From the NCBI GenBank assembly GCA_030142905.1, contig JASJOG010000058.1, forward strand, positions 1,054,001 through 1,118,000: a DNA stretch of 64,000 nt. The letters run 5' to 3'. A model generated the notes under the pieces. It was not told where the DNA came from. It saw nothing but the letters and a program-made list of their open reading frames with translations, and did no database searches. This DNA comes from Heliopora coerulea (lineage: Eukaryota > Cnidaria > Anthozoa > Scleralcyonacea > Helioporidae). Below are positions 1-13,905 of this stretch, piece by piece (positions within the stretch are counted from its first letter, which is position 1; every line of letters begins with the position of its first letter). Both the position numbers and the translations under genes were made by a program.

Positions 1-32
1 CCGATGAGTCGGATCTTCGCGCAACATCTGAG
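1..32 (+). CDS. Possible 3' end of an exon cut by the left edge
   Basis: The first 32 bases stay open and end in CTGAG followed by GTGAGTAG, a near-consensus splice donor at 33-34. Read from the second codon it would give MSRIFAQHLR. No continuation was identified downstream, so this may be a real exon border or a chance donor. Nothing can be said about the product. Confidence 0.2.
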
Positions 33-295
33 GTGAGTAGGGCTCTGAAGCAAAGATCTCGGGAATAGAAACCATTCCATATTGACTTTGTTTACTGAAG
101 CAAGTCAACAATGAATCAGTGCGACTTGATTTAATTGACATAAGCAAAAGCGAACACGCAAAGATGACGTCAATGAAATTAAACATGGACCTCAAATGTG
201 ACTACCCTGCAACTTTTAGTTCGAAAACGGATCGCTTATCCTTGCACTGGTGCTGGCTCACAGAAGTATCTTATCTTTCATTGGTTATTTATAAA

Positions 296-335
<40 letters not shown>

Positions 336-336
336 G
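296..336. repeat. (AAT)n microsatellite
   Basis: About 13 uninterrupted AAT/TAA units. A frame read across it yields poly-Asn or poly-Ile, which is an artefact rather than protein. Confidence 0.9.
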
Positions 337-867
337 TTAAAACTCATCACAGCCTTAACCAAAAACTATTGGCAGTGGATTCATTTAAAGGAGCAGACCA
401 AAGGACACAAAAACAACCAGTGATGTCACTTATACCATTTAGGATAAAAAAGGCATTGATTCCTAAGTTATCGTCCACGCAGAATATTTGTCAGCTTTTT
501 TCAGCATATGTGGTTTAGTACGCGGTTACAAGAGGTTAATGAGCACGCGGTTTTATTAGGGTTTTTGGTCCGACCAAATGTACACCGCAATTGAAATCAG
601 CAGCTGTTGCCATTACGCACGGCGCCACAAGAAAGATATCAAGTCGACGCGAGGAGTATCTGATATTTTAAGAGAAGTTCAGTTGCACTGAAAAAGATGT
701 ACTTTTTGTTTTTACTGTCAGTGCGTTCGCGAAATTCTGGAATGATTTCAAACTGCGAAGTACGTGCCCCAATTTAATGACTTGTCATAACTAATAATGT
801 CGGGCTGTGTATCTGTAAGTCAAAAAGATAAGCCACAAGCATCTATCTTTACATTTGCAGATTATAC

Positions 868-876
<9 letters not shown>

Positions 877-908
<32 letters not shown>
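877..908. repeat. (AT)n microsatellite with CATA lead-in
   Basis: CATACATACATA grades into about 14 TA units. The same CATA-to-TA transition recurs near 14.1 kb and, as a CATA array, at 60.1 kb. Confidence 0.9.
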
Positions 909-3711
909 GCTGTTATACTGACAACTTTTTGTTGAATCATTTCAGCTTTAATCTGGAGGACTTAGAATGCAAACAAACAAAACCTTACAGAATTTCATTT
1001 AAAATTCAAAACAAGCTGCTCCCACAAAACTTGTTTATGTAATATTACAATGTAGCCAAACAAATTATGCCAGGTACCGTAAGAACTGCTCCAATAAACC
1101 GCGTCTTTAACTTACACCCAATTTTAAAATTGCTGAAAAAATCGCACTGAACTATGGGTTTATATACTAAATTAGCTGAAATGGCTGATAGCTACAAAGC
1201 ATTACAGCAGGTGATAGTAAAGTGACCTACTAAAAAGTCTCTCGCGCCACTAGTTGAAATGTAAAACCTCGGAATTTTTTCAAAGTTTATCACACTTTGG
1301 TCAGATAAATGTGACGAGAAAGAAATGAAGCGAATCAACACGCCAGTCTTGCCCCAAGACAGGTTGGCACCTGGTTAATGATTAGGCAAAGCGGCCCACC
1401 ATGTCGAGATAAACTAGCTCTTAACAGACTGTACTTCTACGGCTCAAGGGACGGTTTCTAACTTGCACATATTTAGGTCACACGATACCGCTGCACCCTG
1501 CCTCCAAATTCAGGAATTTTGAACGTTGTAAGTACAAGCAATCTTGCTGAACTTTCCAAAATGAAGGGGTCTTTTTCGATCCAATACAACAGCTGTCGCA
1601 GAGATTTTACCGCTCTTATGGCAAAAGGACACAAAATATAGGCATGCAGAGTTGATTCTGGCACTTGCAATGACTAACATGTGACTTTGTAAGTAATACT
1701 ACTGCTGATGCAACTTTTATTACATCTAAAATTCAACAAGAGCTAAATGGTGTGTACGCAAGTCAAGGCACTTATTAAAAACATGATATTTCGCTAACGC
1801 TGTTCAAATTTTCTCTGTCTCCAGCTGTTTTTAGCCAGCTGGTGGAGTTCTCGCTTTTAGGGTGTTTCTGGGAACGTTGAAAGGCAAAAGAAATCTGAAC
1901 CCTGGCTGTATCAATGGGTTTCAGCATTGACAGCCTAACGCAGCGTACTCTTTGCATGTAATAAACAAAGTTTTTGGTCAGGAAAGTGGACGTCGGAGAC
2001 ACCACATCATCGTTGGTGTGGGAAGTTATGAGGTAGCAGAGGAAACTTACACGTCCTTACATGTGTGTGTGTGTGTGTGACAGAACATGCCAACAGCGGA
2101 ACACTGGGTCAAACGGAGACAATACAATAAACAGGTTACTTTGTTAACATTGTACAGGAAGCAATCCTTGTATAGTTCCCAACAATGTAAACACATGATT
2201 AAGAGGATTTGTTTGTGTTTTTTTCAAAACAGAACCTCGTTTGAAAAATACTTTTCAAATGGTTATAAATACTAGGTTTATCTCGCAATTTTCCCTTGGG
2301 ATCACTCCCTTAAGCTTTTTAGGCGGAGGAATCGTAGTGGTGCTTGCTTGTTTGTTGGCTAAAGCTGGTATTAATATGTCTCCAGGAAGTACAGGTCACT
2401 AGAAGAACACACAACGATTTGCGTCATACGACACCTGACAGACAAATATTTGCGTTGTGTTTTTTTCTACGATATCGCTGTAAAAAAAGACCAACGGACA
2501 GAGTCGTTCAATGTGAGTTCAGTAAAGATTTAAGAGATAGTCAAAGAAACGACAAGGCATTGAGCCATAACAAGCCGCAAAGTAGGCTCTATTACTCAGA
2601 CTCACGAAAGCGAAACCAAAGGAGGTACGAACTTGTTTAAATGAACAGGAAGGACCCGGTTTACTAAATTTGGCATAACTAAATCTCTGGTGACATTTGT
2701 CAAGCTGACTGTATTCTTACCTTACACCAAATACTAGAAAAGTGGTTGAGCCAATGGCCTTGTATCCAATGGAAGTTCAAGAAATGGTATGAAAATACAA
2801 GAAATTGTTTACGAATTCGATGAAATTTATAAGAAAGCCTAAGATACGTATCAAAGACGAGTATAAACCAGCACAAAATTCTTCGACCTTCAAAGATTTT
2901 ATTTAATAGGCTGAAACTGAGCATCAAATGATCTCCAAAAAATCAGGAGAAAAAAGACAAGTAAACAAAGGCCTTTGTCAAAATCAAGATTGTGAAAGTG
3001 AAAGAAGCCTTTGCTAAACCAAACACACCGCTCTTCATGAGTGGGCGAAATTACTCGAAATAACAAGCCCGGACCTGACGTGACAATACTCGTTCCGTAG
3101 AATGACAAGTAGGGAGGTAAGGTATGAAAAATTTTTTCAGAAAATTAAACAAAAGTATACTTCGGAATTAACCCTGCGAAATGACCTCGAGAGGTTATTA
3201 TAACCTTTGCATGTAGGAAAACCGCGAATGTGTAGGCGTAGATTAATTGCTAAGACAAAAAGGCGAATGATCACATGATTTTTACAAAGGACTGAGAGCG
3301 GGCATTGAATGGTATCTCGATGTCTTGTCATTGTAACTCGGACTTAATCGTTATTCTTGAGGTGCAACTACCCCAGTCAAACACTGGAGTCTAGCACAGG
3401 CAATGGTTCAGAGTTCAGACGAATCTCTAAACCACTTTGGCAACAGTAATTCGATCTCTTGACGCTTCAGTGAAGTTGTCCAATTCAAATGAGTTTGTGA
3501 TGGCGTCACTGTTTAGCTTTTCAACACATTTTCAAATATGTAACAAATCCTAAGAATCATCAGTAATCTCAGCTAAGTATTCAAAAAGAATAAACAACGG
3601 TAGCGTAAGCCCAATATATAGATTTGATCACGGCGAGGTACGGAAAATAACTGAGATGGGAGTGAAGATTTAGCATAAAGAAAATTGCTATACCAGCCCA
3701 TACACCTTTCA

Positions 3712-3850
3712 TAAAACTTTGTATTCCTTTCTTCTCAGGGTATTTCCAACCAGTAACGTGGCAGTCATAAGCCTGATAATGAATTTATCAGCAATGGCGT
3801 TCTCTGTGTCCCTGGTGGTTCGTGCATCTGAGGGATCAAAGCTGGAATAC
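3712..3850 (-). CDS. Candidate terminal exon of an unidentified gene
   Basis: On the minus strand a good acceptor (TTTATTTTGCAG) ends at 3851. It is followed by an open stretch of about 46 codons starting YSSFDPSDARTTRDTENAIA and ending LRRKEYKVL before a stop at about 3712. The composition looks protein-like (amphipathic, no low complexity). I could not find a partner exon upstream or name a family. It could be the last exon of a gene lying to the right, or a chance frame after a chance acceptor. Confidence 0.3.
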
Positions 3851-3859
3851 CTGCAAAAT

Positions 3860-6800
3860 AAATAAAACTGGCTTGGGGGTGAACACAAAAGAGTTTCTTT
3901 GTGTAGTAATTGCATTAAATTTTTAAGTTCAATGGTACCTGGCAGCAGTTTTCTGACATAAATTACATTAAATTCGTTAATAGTAATTCTGACTGTCTAG
4001 TCTGTCTTAGCTTTGTTTTTCAAATGTCAAAGAATCATAGAAACAAAAGTTCATGTGAATATGATTTCACCTTGGAGCTATACCGAAAGAAAAAATTTTG
4101 CAATGGTGGTTGCAATGACTGGGCATTAGATTAGTATTCAGCAAATCAACTGCTGGAGTTGATGTGGTAGCTATGTAATTAAATTAACCCACAACACCGA
4201 GTGAAAAAGGGTTCTGAGATTAACGCATTCTTCTAAACTGTAAAATGATTTATCAACCTGAACGCCCCCGAGAACCTTAACGTCTTGTAAAAATATAAAA
4301 CCACAAAAACTCATATCTATCAATGGATACGCAGACATTCTCAATCAAATAGGAAAGGCCCCGTCAAATTTGAGAGTGACGTGTTCCTCCTCAATTTTTC
4401 AGTAAACGCAACTCCTTTATTAACATTCTTCCTCGGACTAGCTAAGTTGTGTAGGAAACGTGCAGGACGTTCATTCAAACTATTACTTTGTCAAAATGAT
4501 TTTTTCATCAGGGGCTGTGCTTATGGTGGTCGTTTAAACTAGCTCTTCGTCCGTGTAATCTGTGCCTGAACCTCAAACTTCCAAACGGTGTCGCAGTACA
4601 AGATGATCTTTCGCGGGACGGCACATCTATTTTGCTTTTGTTGAAAACATTCAACCGCAAGATAAATTACGTTCAACATTTTTAATCCACAATGATTCCA
4701 GTGCTACAACATCAAGACTGTTATCCATGAAAGAGTGGTGGAGACTTTACGTAACAAACGCTCTTGAACTACACACGGCTTTGAATCGAATTGTTCATCC
4801 GAACAAAAACAAATTTGGACTTGCAAGATAAATCTTAGCATGTCTGTTAACCCTTTCATGCGCAATTTTGTTTTTTGTCAGTTCTCTTTCGTTAATGTTT
4901 CGTTCTTAATTTAGTTCTATTGCTGTAACTCGTTGTTGTCCGACAACCGTATGCAAGAAACGGCTGAGTCAACGAAAACCTCAAGAAACAGATACTCACT
5001 TCATACTAGAAAAGACGTCATCTCATGTGAAAACTCTCTAGTGACGTCACTTAGTAATGTCAGTGTGTGGAATGACGATAACACTTATGCTCTTAGGTGC
5101 TCTTCGGATTGCAAAATGTTGATTATCTTTGTTTTGGGTGAAAATTTTGAATCAAAAACGCCTGTTGCTTTAAGTTCTCCAACCGTAAGTTCGTTGAAAT
5201 AAATACAAAGAGTCTGCGACGCCAAGATCGTAACGTGTTTTTGTCTTTCGACAGTTTCAAAAAGAAAACTGTTTCGAACAGAAAACAATTTGAAAGAACA
5301 ATTCAAAAGAGAACGACGTCCGTCGTTACGTAAGCTGTGACTCGGCTGCATAGTGAATTAATCCGCGATGATTAGTCAATTTACGCAGCTAAGATCTACG
5401 ACGAACTGAGGCAAACCATGATTTCTTGCGTCGACCGAGTGACTATATAGAATTAAGGTCTCATGTTTAAGAGAAAGGAGAAAAGAACAGAACAAAGCCA
5501 CAGACAACAACATTCCAAAGATTTGTGTCAACGTCATTCGTGATTGTGGAAATACTGCAATTTAACATCGTTTGCGTAACACCATGTCTCGTGTCATGCC
5601 GACTATTAAGCCTACTATGTAAGGACGCATGGGTTTTTTCCACTGCTTTTTCGCAGCTAGAGGAATTAATTGGCACAGAGAGTAGCAGAAACCCCATAAA
5701 TTCCACTGCCGCATATTTGGACAATTTTATTCCTTTTTCGCCAAAAGTACGTTATGAAGATTTGAAAACAATAACGTTACGCAAAACATTGACTAAAGAC
5801 CACCGTGTAAGTTTTGAAAGAATAACGTAAGACCTCGAACCAGACGTCAAAATAACTTAAGATGTATCGATTTTTGCTACTACTAGCGGATGTTACGTAA
5901 CAGAAGTGAATCCAAACATTTTGTCGCAGGAGTTCTTGCGAAATGTCGGTTTATCTTACAGACGAAGTGAGGTATTCTTTGAGATATGTGGCGGATCCAA
6001 GGGTCTAGGCTTTCCTTTTGGATAATTAAAATTGCTATAATTTTAACTGTAAGACCGCTGATGGGGCTACCAACTACACACATTATGTCATCGTGTTAAT
6101 ATGCGTGATTTAATAAGTCTTCTCCATAGGAAGAGCATAATCGTCTTCCTAAACCCTGGTTAAGACAGTCTGTGGTGCAGGTTACATGGTTGGCGAGCAG
6201 AAACCCAGAGAGATTGCTTGTTCGATAGAATCAGACATCAAATGAAGAAGGATAAGCGACGCCGTGGTGCCCTGCTCAGTGAAAAGGATTAAGCCAAAGG
6301 CGGACAGGGTTCTGACGACAGAAAAAAAAATGAGAAAGAACGAGAAACCATACATGCGAAGTGAATATTGTAATCTAATCTGATAAATCGGCTTAATGGT
6401 AACCCCTGATGTGAGAAGCGTAATTTCAGATGTTCTGGATTGCTGTCATGATGCAAACAAATGCTATCGATGCCTTTAGACAGCAAAAGTATAACAGATA
6501 TTTACAGTTGCTTAGCAAGAACCAGTTCGGATTTGACAACAACAAAACTACCACACTTCTGTGAAGAACGCGGAAGCAACAACAACGTTGAGAGATTGCA
6601 CGACATGTAAGGTTTGTTGGGAGAGGAATGAAAAAAAAAGGTCAATCTTCAAAGAGGAAAAATCCACCAACGTTTCAGGAACCCGTGCACAATTTCAAAT
6701 GATATTTATATAAGCACAGTCCTCTAAGAAAAGTGACTTCAACGATATCACTTCATCAATAAGCATATGTATCATATTACCAAGGACGAATTTGAGAAAT

Positions 6801-9800
6801 AATTGATGTGTTTTATGATGTCATATACGACCTCAATATCTTGACACGGTAAACCATTACGAGTTATTCTTTCAATTTCAGGGGAAAAATCATGTTCCGC
6901 CTCCCCACCGTGTCCCTGCGTGTCCTTACGAGTAGAAGTTCAAATGAACTCAGTTAGTCAGCTGAGCCACAACTGGACAGACCCGATGTGCCAGGCTACA
7001 TTGGAAAAGGGGACTTCGGTACTTCAACATCAGAACCTGGTTTTATTAGGGCATATTTGCACGATATATACGATCGTATGTCGTATAAACGATTTTTACT
7101 TCTGGTTTTTGCAAAGTTATCTCACAGTGCAATACCTACTTGTGATTCAATTGCTAAAGTAGCAATGACTCAGCAAAGACTCCAGTGAGTTTATCGGATA
7201 CATCACAACGAACAATGGTATTGTGTGAAAAGGCCTTGAAGGGAGAACGTACATTCACTTCGTAATCGTTTGATCCAATTAATCAATGTCTTAGAACGTG
7301 GGCGCAGTTTCGAATAGAGCCATGACTGCAAATTCTCCCGCTTTCAAAATTTCCCGATTTGGTTTATCCGCATTTTTTAAAACATTATACAAACCGTGGG
7401 ATTTCGATGACAGAATATTGTTTATGGATGACTACTGCTTGTTGAAGCTGTTGTCGAATTTGGTTCGAGTGAATTAATTCCATCAGGAGCCCCTGATGAT
7501 CAAACGATGATCAAATGATGTTTTAATAAAGTGAAAACTCGTCTTTACCATATGAGAGAAGCGCCGGTATGACCTAAGGGTAATTCTAAGAGTCTGGTAA
7601 AACTGGAGTACCTTATTAGAAAGAACGTGACCAGAACGCAAAATCTTCGAGTATTTATCAGACTGATTCCACACGGCGCGATTTTCTTATTACAGAAGCT
7701 AACGTCAGATCTCATCAATGATGTTACTGAACTCAACGCACAGCAGGAGTAGTGCATTTAAGACGTCATTTACCCCACAACGAAACAATCATATAGGACA
7801 ATTGTGGTGTCCATGGGCATTGAAGATGACCGAGGTTACACGTTGATGATTTACTTATGTAATCGTTTCCTTTCTAAAGGTCATTAATAATGCCGAGTTC
7901 TCTTATTCAAATTTAAGGAAGAGTCGAAGACACAATTTATATGAAAAAACAAACCTAAAAAAACATAAAAAAAACACCAGTACGCTGCTCTCATCATGTT
8001 ATTGACAAGTACGCCAGTTGCAAAACACAGCTGCCCATATCTTCTTATTAACGTTTTTCAAAAACACTGATCATCATAAAAACCGTGGGTATCGACCCTA
8101 GTGTTTCAGATCAGAACAGATGATGACAAGTTTGAAAATGTGGCCTTGCGCACGGTAAACTGGCAACAGTATCTTTCACTAAGGCCAGATATATACTACT
8201 CCGATCACATCTTAGATAAGTTAAAAAGCTTCAAGGCTAGTTTATAAAGCACACGGGTAACGGATACAATACAGGACGTACAAGGCGAGCTGTTGCATGT
8301 TTCTAAATATACGAATGCTTCTAAATCTCCTCAATTGTCGGCTACTTTAAAATTTCAGGAAATTTTAATGGAGAAATTGAAGTCTCAAGGTGGAAAAAGT
8401 TTATGTAAATGAGGACGGTTTTGTATACGATTTTCAGCATATCTAATTAGGACTCAATTTCTTTTGTGATTTCTTTATCAATTATTAATGAGTATTTTAA
8501 TACAGATTTTAGCGGAGATTTCATCATTTCACTAAAAATGCCTTAGAAATCCACTCATCAACCAACGTCTACATGGTGGAAATTGATCGAAATATATTTA
8601 TTACAAGCGCAAGACAGTCAGCTCGTAGCACAAAGCAGCATTGATCATAAGAATTGGAATATCTGGAATTGTTTGGGGTTTCAACTGTCTGGCTTGTCAA
8701 ACGTTGAGCTGACCTATATTTCAGTCAGACTGATATATATATATATATATATGTATACTAAATTCGTGAAGTGACCGAACTTCCTTCAAAATTCGCAGTC
8801 CATATGCTGCGACTGATGTGGAAAGGTTTATTGCACCATGCCAAACCTTGTAGCTTTTCTCATCTTTTTAGAGATTGAGGTAGGCGTAGATTAGCTTCCG
8901 AGGTTTCGTTTAGTTAAGAATTCTGAAAAACAATCTGTTTTCATCGTATCAGGAAAAATAAATCAAATCATCGAAACATGTGTGTGCCATTTGCGTGGGT
9001 GTGAATATGTTTGTCTGTGCCCTGCGACATGATTGAGGGAAGTTTCTCAAGATTCGCATCACCCCAGCCGTCGAATCATTTTCATTTCAATCCAGCGTGA
9101 AAACATTGCCTTACTAGCAGATAAATTACAAAATGCGATATACAGGTTCCAATGATTCGAACAATTATCTGTTAAATTATTCAATCTCTGCGAGACTTTG
9201 TTTATATCGATGAAACCATTAATGTGATAATACAATGCATTATATTCATGTCTACGGGACATGTGTATGTGAAGTGTGACAAAACAAGTGACTGCATGCC
9301 ACTTCTTAAGGCTTAGCCCCTCAGAAATCACATGAAGAGCGCTTTGCTTGCGAGGTAAAGTGTAACAAAACAAGTGATGGCGTGGTGTTTACTCAATTTC
9401 TTAGGGCTTTATCTCACAGAAACCGTCCAAAAAGTTTTTCTTACGTCGAACGTTAGATCAAGAAATTCATTAAGTCTCTCCATGTAATAGTTTAACAAGC
9501 CTCATATCCTTGTTCGATATATGTTGTAGGGAATTCGTTACAGTTGCCAGATTGGCGTAATTTTTCCCATCAATCTCGTTTCCAGGAGGTTTGTTGGTTC
9601 TCCTAACTACAAGTAGGGCACCCAGGCCACGTGTGCCAAATTAATGTTCCATGTGACTGAACGACTTGCTTAGTTTTAAGCCTAACAAGACGACAAAGTT
9701 CAAATGAAGTCACCTTATTTTAACAAAAGGTTCACCCGACTGCCTCAATCGAAGGCCTCTGGGTAAGTTTGCGAATACATGATCTTGTCCAATGGCTGAG

Positions 9801-12060
9801 TGGGACACCCGACCAGGGAAAGGAGAGATTAAAAGTGGGGAAGGACAACTTGACAGTACACCACTTACCAGTGGGCTGGAAACCTTGAGACGAGAGTCAT
9901 TTTATGCATGCACTTTTAAGAAAAATTCATCATCTATTTAACGTGATTCTTAAGATTATTTAAATTAATAACATATAAGAAATAACCTTACATAAGTATC
10001 TCAAACATTAATAATTCATAAACTAACACCCCCACTTTACCTCCAAAAATAAATAAAAATCAGCAATGAGACGGCGTTTCGTTATCTAACCTTAATAAGC
10101 ATAAAATTTCGATAACTTTCAAGCTAGTTTTCATTCACTCTGAATGTGGATTTGTTTGAGATACAACACCATGCATTCGAGAAGGGTTTCATCAGAAATC
10201 CAAACACCACGAAGTTAATTGAAAACTTGGGTATGGCCTTGCTTTCTGACAAACTTCTTGGTGTTTGGGTATCTGATGAAACTCCCCTCGGACTTGATAT
10301 ATATCACTTAACATCTTCGTGGGAGATTTTCAATTTACCATCGATGTGGAGGATAAACAAATCCGATGTTTCACAAATTTGTTATCTGTTAAACATTTCG
10401 TTTATTTGCTGACCATTAATGTACAGAAACGTACGAAAAAAACAAATTGTGATGGAGGAAATCTTAAAAAAAGACTTTGGACTGGCATTGTTGATGAAAC
10501 AATTTCATTGATACGAAAGGCGGAGGCGTTTCGATTGATGGTACCTTTTAAAAAGCATTTTCAATCTAGGATGAGCAGCTATACCAAAATGTTTTCTAAA
10601 GATCAGTAAGTAATCAAAAAAAAATATCTGGCAACCGTTTAAATAAATGTCCGCAGTATGTAGTACTTCCAAAACATGTTGTACACGGGTAAAACACACC
10701 AGTTCACTGTTGTTGACAGGTGAGAACAATGTTTTCAACGATGTTATTCACTCATGGTAACAATGTGATTAAAGCATTGTACAACTATTACCGCTGCAAC
10801 AACGTGTTGACTCCACTGTTCTATGAATTACATTCTTCTGGGTTTCAACACCAGCGAACAAACTTATTAGTTGTTTTATGCCCTAATGGTTGCTCTGATG
10901 ATCATCTACAACATTCCTCACCCTAATTTGCTAGCCTGCTTCCCTGAGGTAGTATTTCGACGGTTGTCAGCAATTATATTGTGCCCAAAAGGTATTTTGT
11001 TGTGCCAGGCTTTTTAGTCAGACTTTTGGTCACACACAATGACAAAGGGAGAATTGGGGGGGGGGGGAACTAAGTGACTCAGATTAACCCTTTAAGGGTC
11101 AGCGTCCTGTGCACAGGACATTAAGAACAAAAGAAAAAATGGGAAAACAAAGCGAAAACAATGAACGGACAATGAACAAAAGAAAACGAACTCAACCTTT
11201 GTAGGGTTAATATATTTATTTTGGAATAATGGCAACCACAATGGCATCACCTCGCCAAGCAGTTCCAATTTGGGCTCACTGTCTATCAAATATTTGACAT
11301 TTGAGCCTCCCTCTCTCCCCCATCAAACCAATCATCCTGTGCCACGACTCATAGCAACAATGTTAAAACATTGTCAAGCCTACGTTACTGTTACAATTTC
11401 TGAGATTTTTACAAGTGTAGCCAACGACAGTGTTGTTCATAAACTCGTTTACCAAGCGTTGGTTTTCATTAAAAAAGATCTTGTTTTGCTGCTCGTTATC
11501 AGTCGTCACGACTACGAAGGTTAATTGTCTGATACAAATGTACATAAAAATACACACACACATCCACCCATTTGCAGCTGTCCCGTACTAAGTGAACAAG
11601 CCTAAAAAATCGGATGTAGCATCATTTTTTGGCCTAAGCAATATCTAACCGACCCATTTGCGAACTTGAAACAATGCACAGTCAATACAGGTTTTGGATG
11701 TGCTCTGGGAATACATTACGTGAGTAATTTGTGGCTCCAATGGACGCGAAATATTTCAACTTATGGGATCGTCATGATTGCGTCGGAGGGTCTCTTATCA
11801 ACTGACCAGTGATCAGTACATATGAAAAATTCAGACTTGCAGTAAACAGGTTGTCTACATCCTTTTAAATTTAAGTTTCAAAACCGTTTATCGAATTGAC
11901 GTGAGGCCATTTGAAGACCTCTTCCTTGCATCCAATGTCAAATAGCATATAAAATTTAAGTCTAAAAATTATCAGAACAAACATTCTCAAAAAGAGGATA
12001 AATAGACTGAAGTTTTCATCAAAAGTTGAACATCTGGAAAACGGATGTTTACGGGAACTT
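3860..12060. other. Gene-poor AT-rich stretch
   Basis: No exon is supported. Visible items are a short (AT)n run at about 8731-8751, a decayed tandem duplication of about 100 bp at 9268-9430 (an AAGTGTGACAAAACAAGTGA-like block occurs twice) and a homopolymeric G run at about 11056-11068. The open frames at 5525-5830, 9059-9373 and 10146-10609 have no domain signature and look like chance. Confidence 0.45.
9268..9430. repeat. Diverged tandem duplication, about 100-bp unit
   Basis: A block with AAAACAAGTGA, a CACTTCTTAAGGCTTAGC-like segment and CTCAGAAA is repeated about 100 bases later as AAAACAAGTGA, TTTCTTAGGGCTTTA and CTCACAGAAA. The copies differ by many substitutions, so the duplication is old. 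Confidence 0.5.
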
Positions 12061-12067
12061 CATAAAG

Positions 12068-12350
12068 TAAAGTAAAGGTAAAGTACCTTTATTTATACTG
12101 GATAACCCTATCAGCTGCCTAAGCTGTTCTCCCTACAGGTCCAGTAAGGACCACCCCTCATGAGTCCAGTGTTACCGCAGGAGGAAACTGGAGTACCCGT
12201 AGAAAACCTGCGATGTTTGGTAGAGTCAAACTGGACAACACTCCTGTCACATGTGACCAAGGTAATTTTAATCAGATAACTGCACGGAGTCGGAAACGAA
12301 CCCCAGTCACAGTGGTGAGAGACACGTGCACTACCACTGTGGCACCAGCA
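12068..12350 (-). mobile_element. tRNA-derived SINE, copy 1
   Basis: On the minus strand this roughly 285-bp element starts with a tRNA-like head. An A-box-like TGCCACAGTGGTAGTGCACG lies near 12347-12328, and a B-box-like GGTTCGTTTCC at 12302-12292. A body follows that contains CTCCAGTTTCCTCC and ends in TTTACC-type repeats near 12068. Near-identical copies lie at 22983-23263 and 49122-49408, all in the same orientation. tRNA head, unrelated body and simple-repeat tail together define a SINE. Part of the body recalls the conserved central domains shared between animal SINE families, but I cannot assign one without a search. Confidence 0.8.
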
Positions 12351-13800
12351 TATATATTATCAGGATGAGCAATAAAAATTGCCGAGACAACCAAGGCTGC
12401 GGAACGATGTATGGAAGACTGACTTTCCCCAGATTTTTTGGTGAAGTAAAGTAAATAAAGTATTAAAGCCTTAATACAGAAATTGGGAATCTATTTCCAC
12501 TTTTTCGAGATTCGGTCGAGGTAAACTCGAGACCATTTTTGAATGAACTGTATAAAACTACGGTTCGTGAAATATAAACAACCAACATTTAAACTCTGTA
12601 ACGTAGCACTTTTCAATTCATTATCTACGGACTTCTGTACAAGATTATCAATATGTTCACTGCGCCCTCTTTAAAAACCAAGGTGTTCTTTTGGGGTTTT
12701 TTTTCTCAAACTAAACTACGTAGTTGATGACTTGCAAGAATTTTCACGTGCGAATGCAAATATGTTGTAAATTATAACTTATATTTTTAGACTTTAACCT
12801 TTGTTCTCTTTGTTATCTATACATTCTTTGTGGTAGATCGTGTTTTTTTATGTAGCTGTTAGGTGACATGAAATTGTTCTCTAACATCACGCAGGAAAAT
12901 CGGGACAAAGACGATCGTGAGACGACTGCAAACTTTCCTTATATCTCGTGATCTCAGTACAATGTGTGCGAACTCCCTGAAGGTAATCCGATTCTTAACC
13001 TTTTGATGACTTGTAAGATGCTCTAAAAATCGGAAACACTGCGATCAGCGGCAGTGATTCTATTATGGTAGTCATTTTTAGTACGTAGAAAGACTATATT
13101 CTTTGAAGACTTTAATAAAAATATGTGGCGAATAAGAATAACGATAGAGGAAATCTTCCAAATACCATTAAAATGAAAAGAGGCGTGGTTACCACATGTC
13201 ACGGAAATAGCGTCAGTTAGTAACCAAAATGATCAAAACATTTACCAAGCCTACCCACACATTTCAACCTAATGGGAAGCAAATGAGGCGCGCTCGACGG
13301 GGATTCTCACACCCACACGTATCTGCGCGCACACCACAATGCCCACGCACACATGTCCATCCCTTTTCCCGTGATTCGGAGAAGTTCAAAGATTTAAACT
13401 GCGAGTGAATGATCAGTACGAAGCCTACCAAAGGGACTGTTTGAAAGGATTGGAAACGAAAAATATACATGGCCAACCGCCCACAAAGCAACCTTTACAA
13501 ATGGATAAATTTCCATGTATATTTCAATGAATTCCAATTCTTATGAAAGATCATCATCAAGCATATTTTAAAAGCAAATCCTTAATTAGCGAACTGATAA
13601 TCCATAGTTCAAGATCAAAAACTGCGAAGAATTATTAGTGAACAGAGAAGGAAGTGCAACGCAAATATTACTTTCGTTACGGGCAAGCAGAGGATTAACT
13701 TTGAGGAAACAGAATAACAATTTATGACAATCCCAGTTTGGCAGCACAAGGCGCTGACAAAACCAATATATCTAATTACTTGAGCCATGGCAACAAACAA
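12351..13800. other. Gene-poor stretch between repeats
   Basis: I see no supported gene. The minus-strand open frames at 13264-13491 and 13615-13800 lack domain features and splice partners. Confidence 0.45.
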
Positions 13801-13816
13801 AATACATATGTATGTG

Positions 13817-13819
<3 letters not shown>

Positions 13820-13868
<49 letters not shown>
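13820..13868. repeat. (TA)n microsatellite
   Basis: Over 20 TA units immediately left of a hairpin element. A second TA tract flanks the element on the right at about 14116-14160, so the element sits between two TA arrays. Confidence 0.9.
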
Positions 13869-13876
<8 letters not shown>

Positions 13877-13905
13877 AGAATTGAATACTACGTAGACAGT
13901 GATAA

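Larger units (their letters stand above)
33..3700. other. Gene-poor AT-rich stretch
   Basis: I see no convincing exon here. It holds an (AAT)n microsatellite at about 296-336, a (TA)n run at about 880-908 and a short (GT)n run at about 2063-2079. The open frames on both strands are short, have skewed composition and lack domain signatures or matching splice sites. Confidence 0.5.

Noticed and set aside
10146..10609. Two overlapping plus-strand open frames of about 90 codons
   Set aside because: No recognisable motif, no supporting splice sites; composition is that of the surrounding AT-rich DNA.
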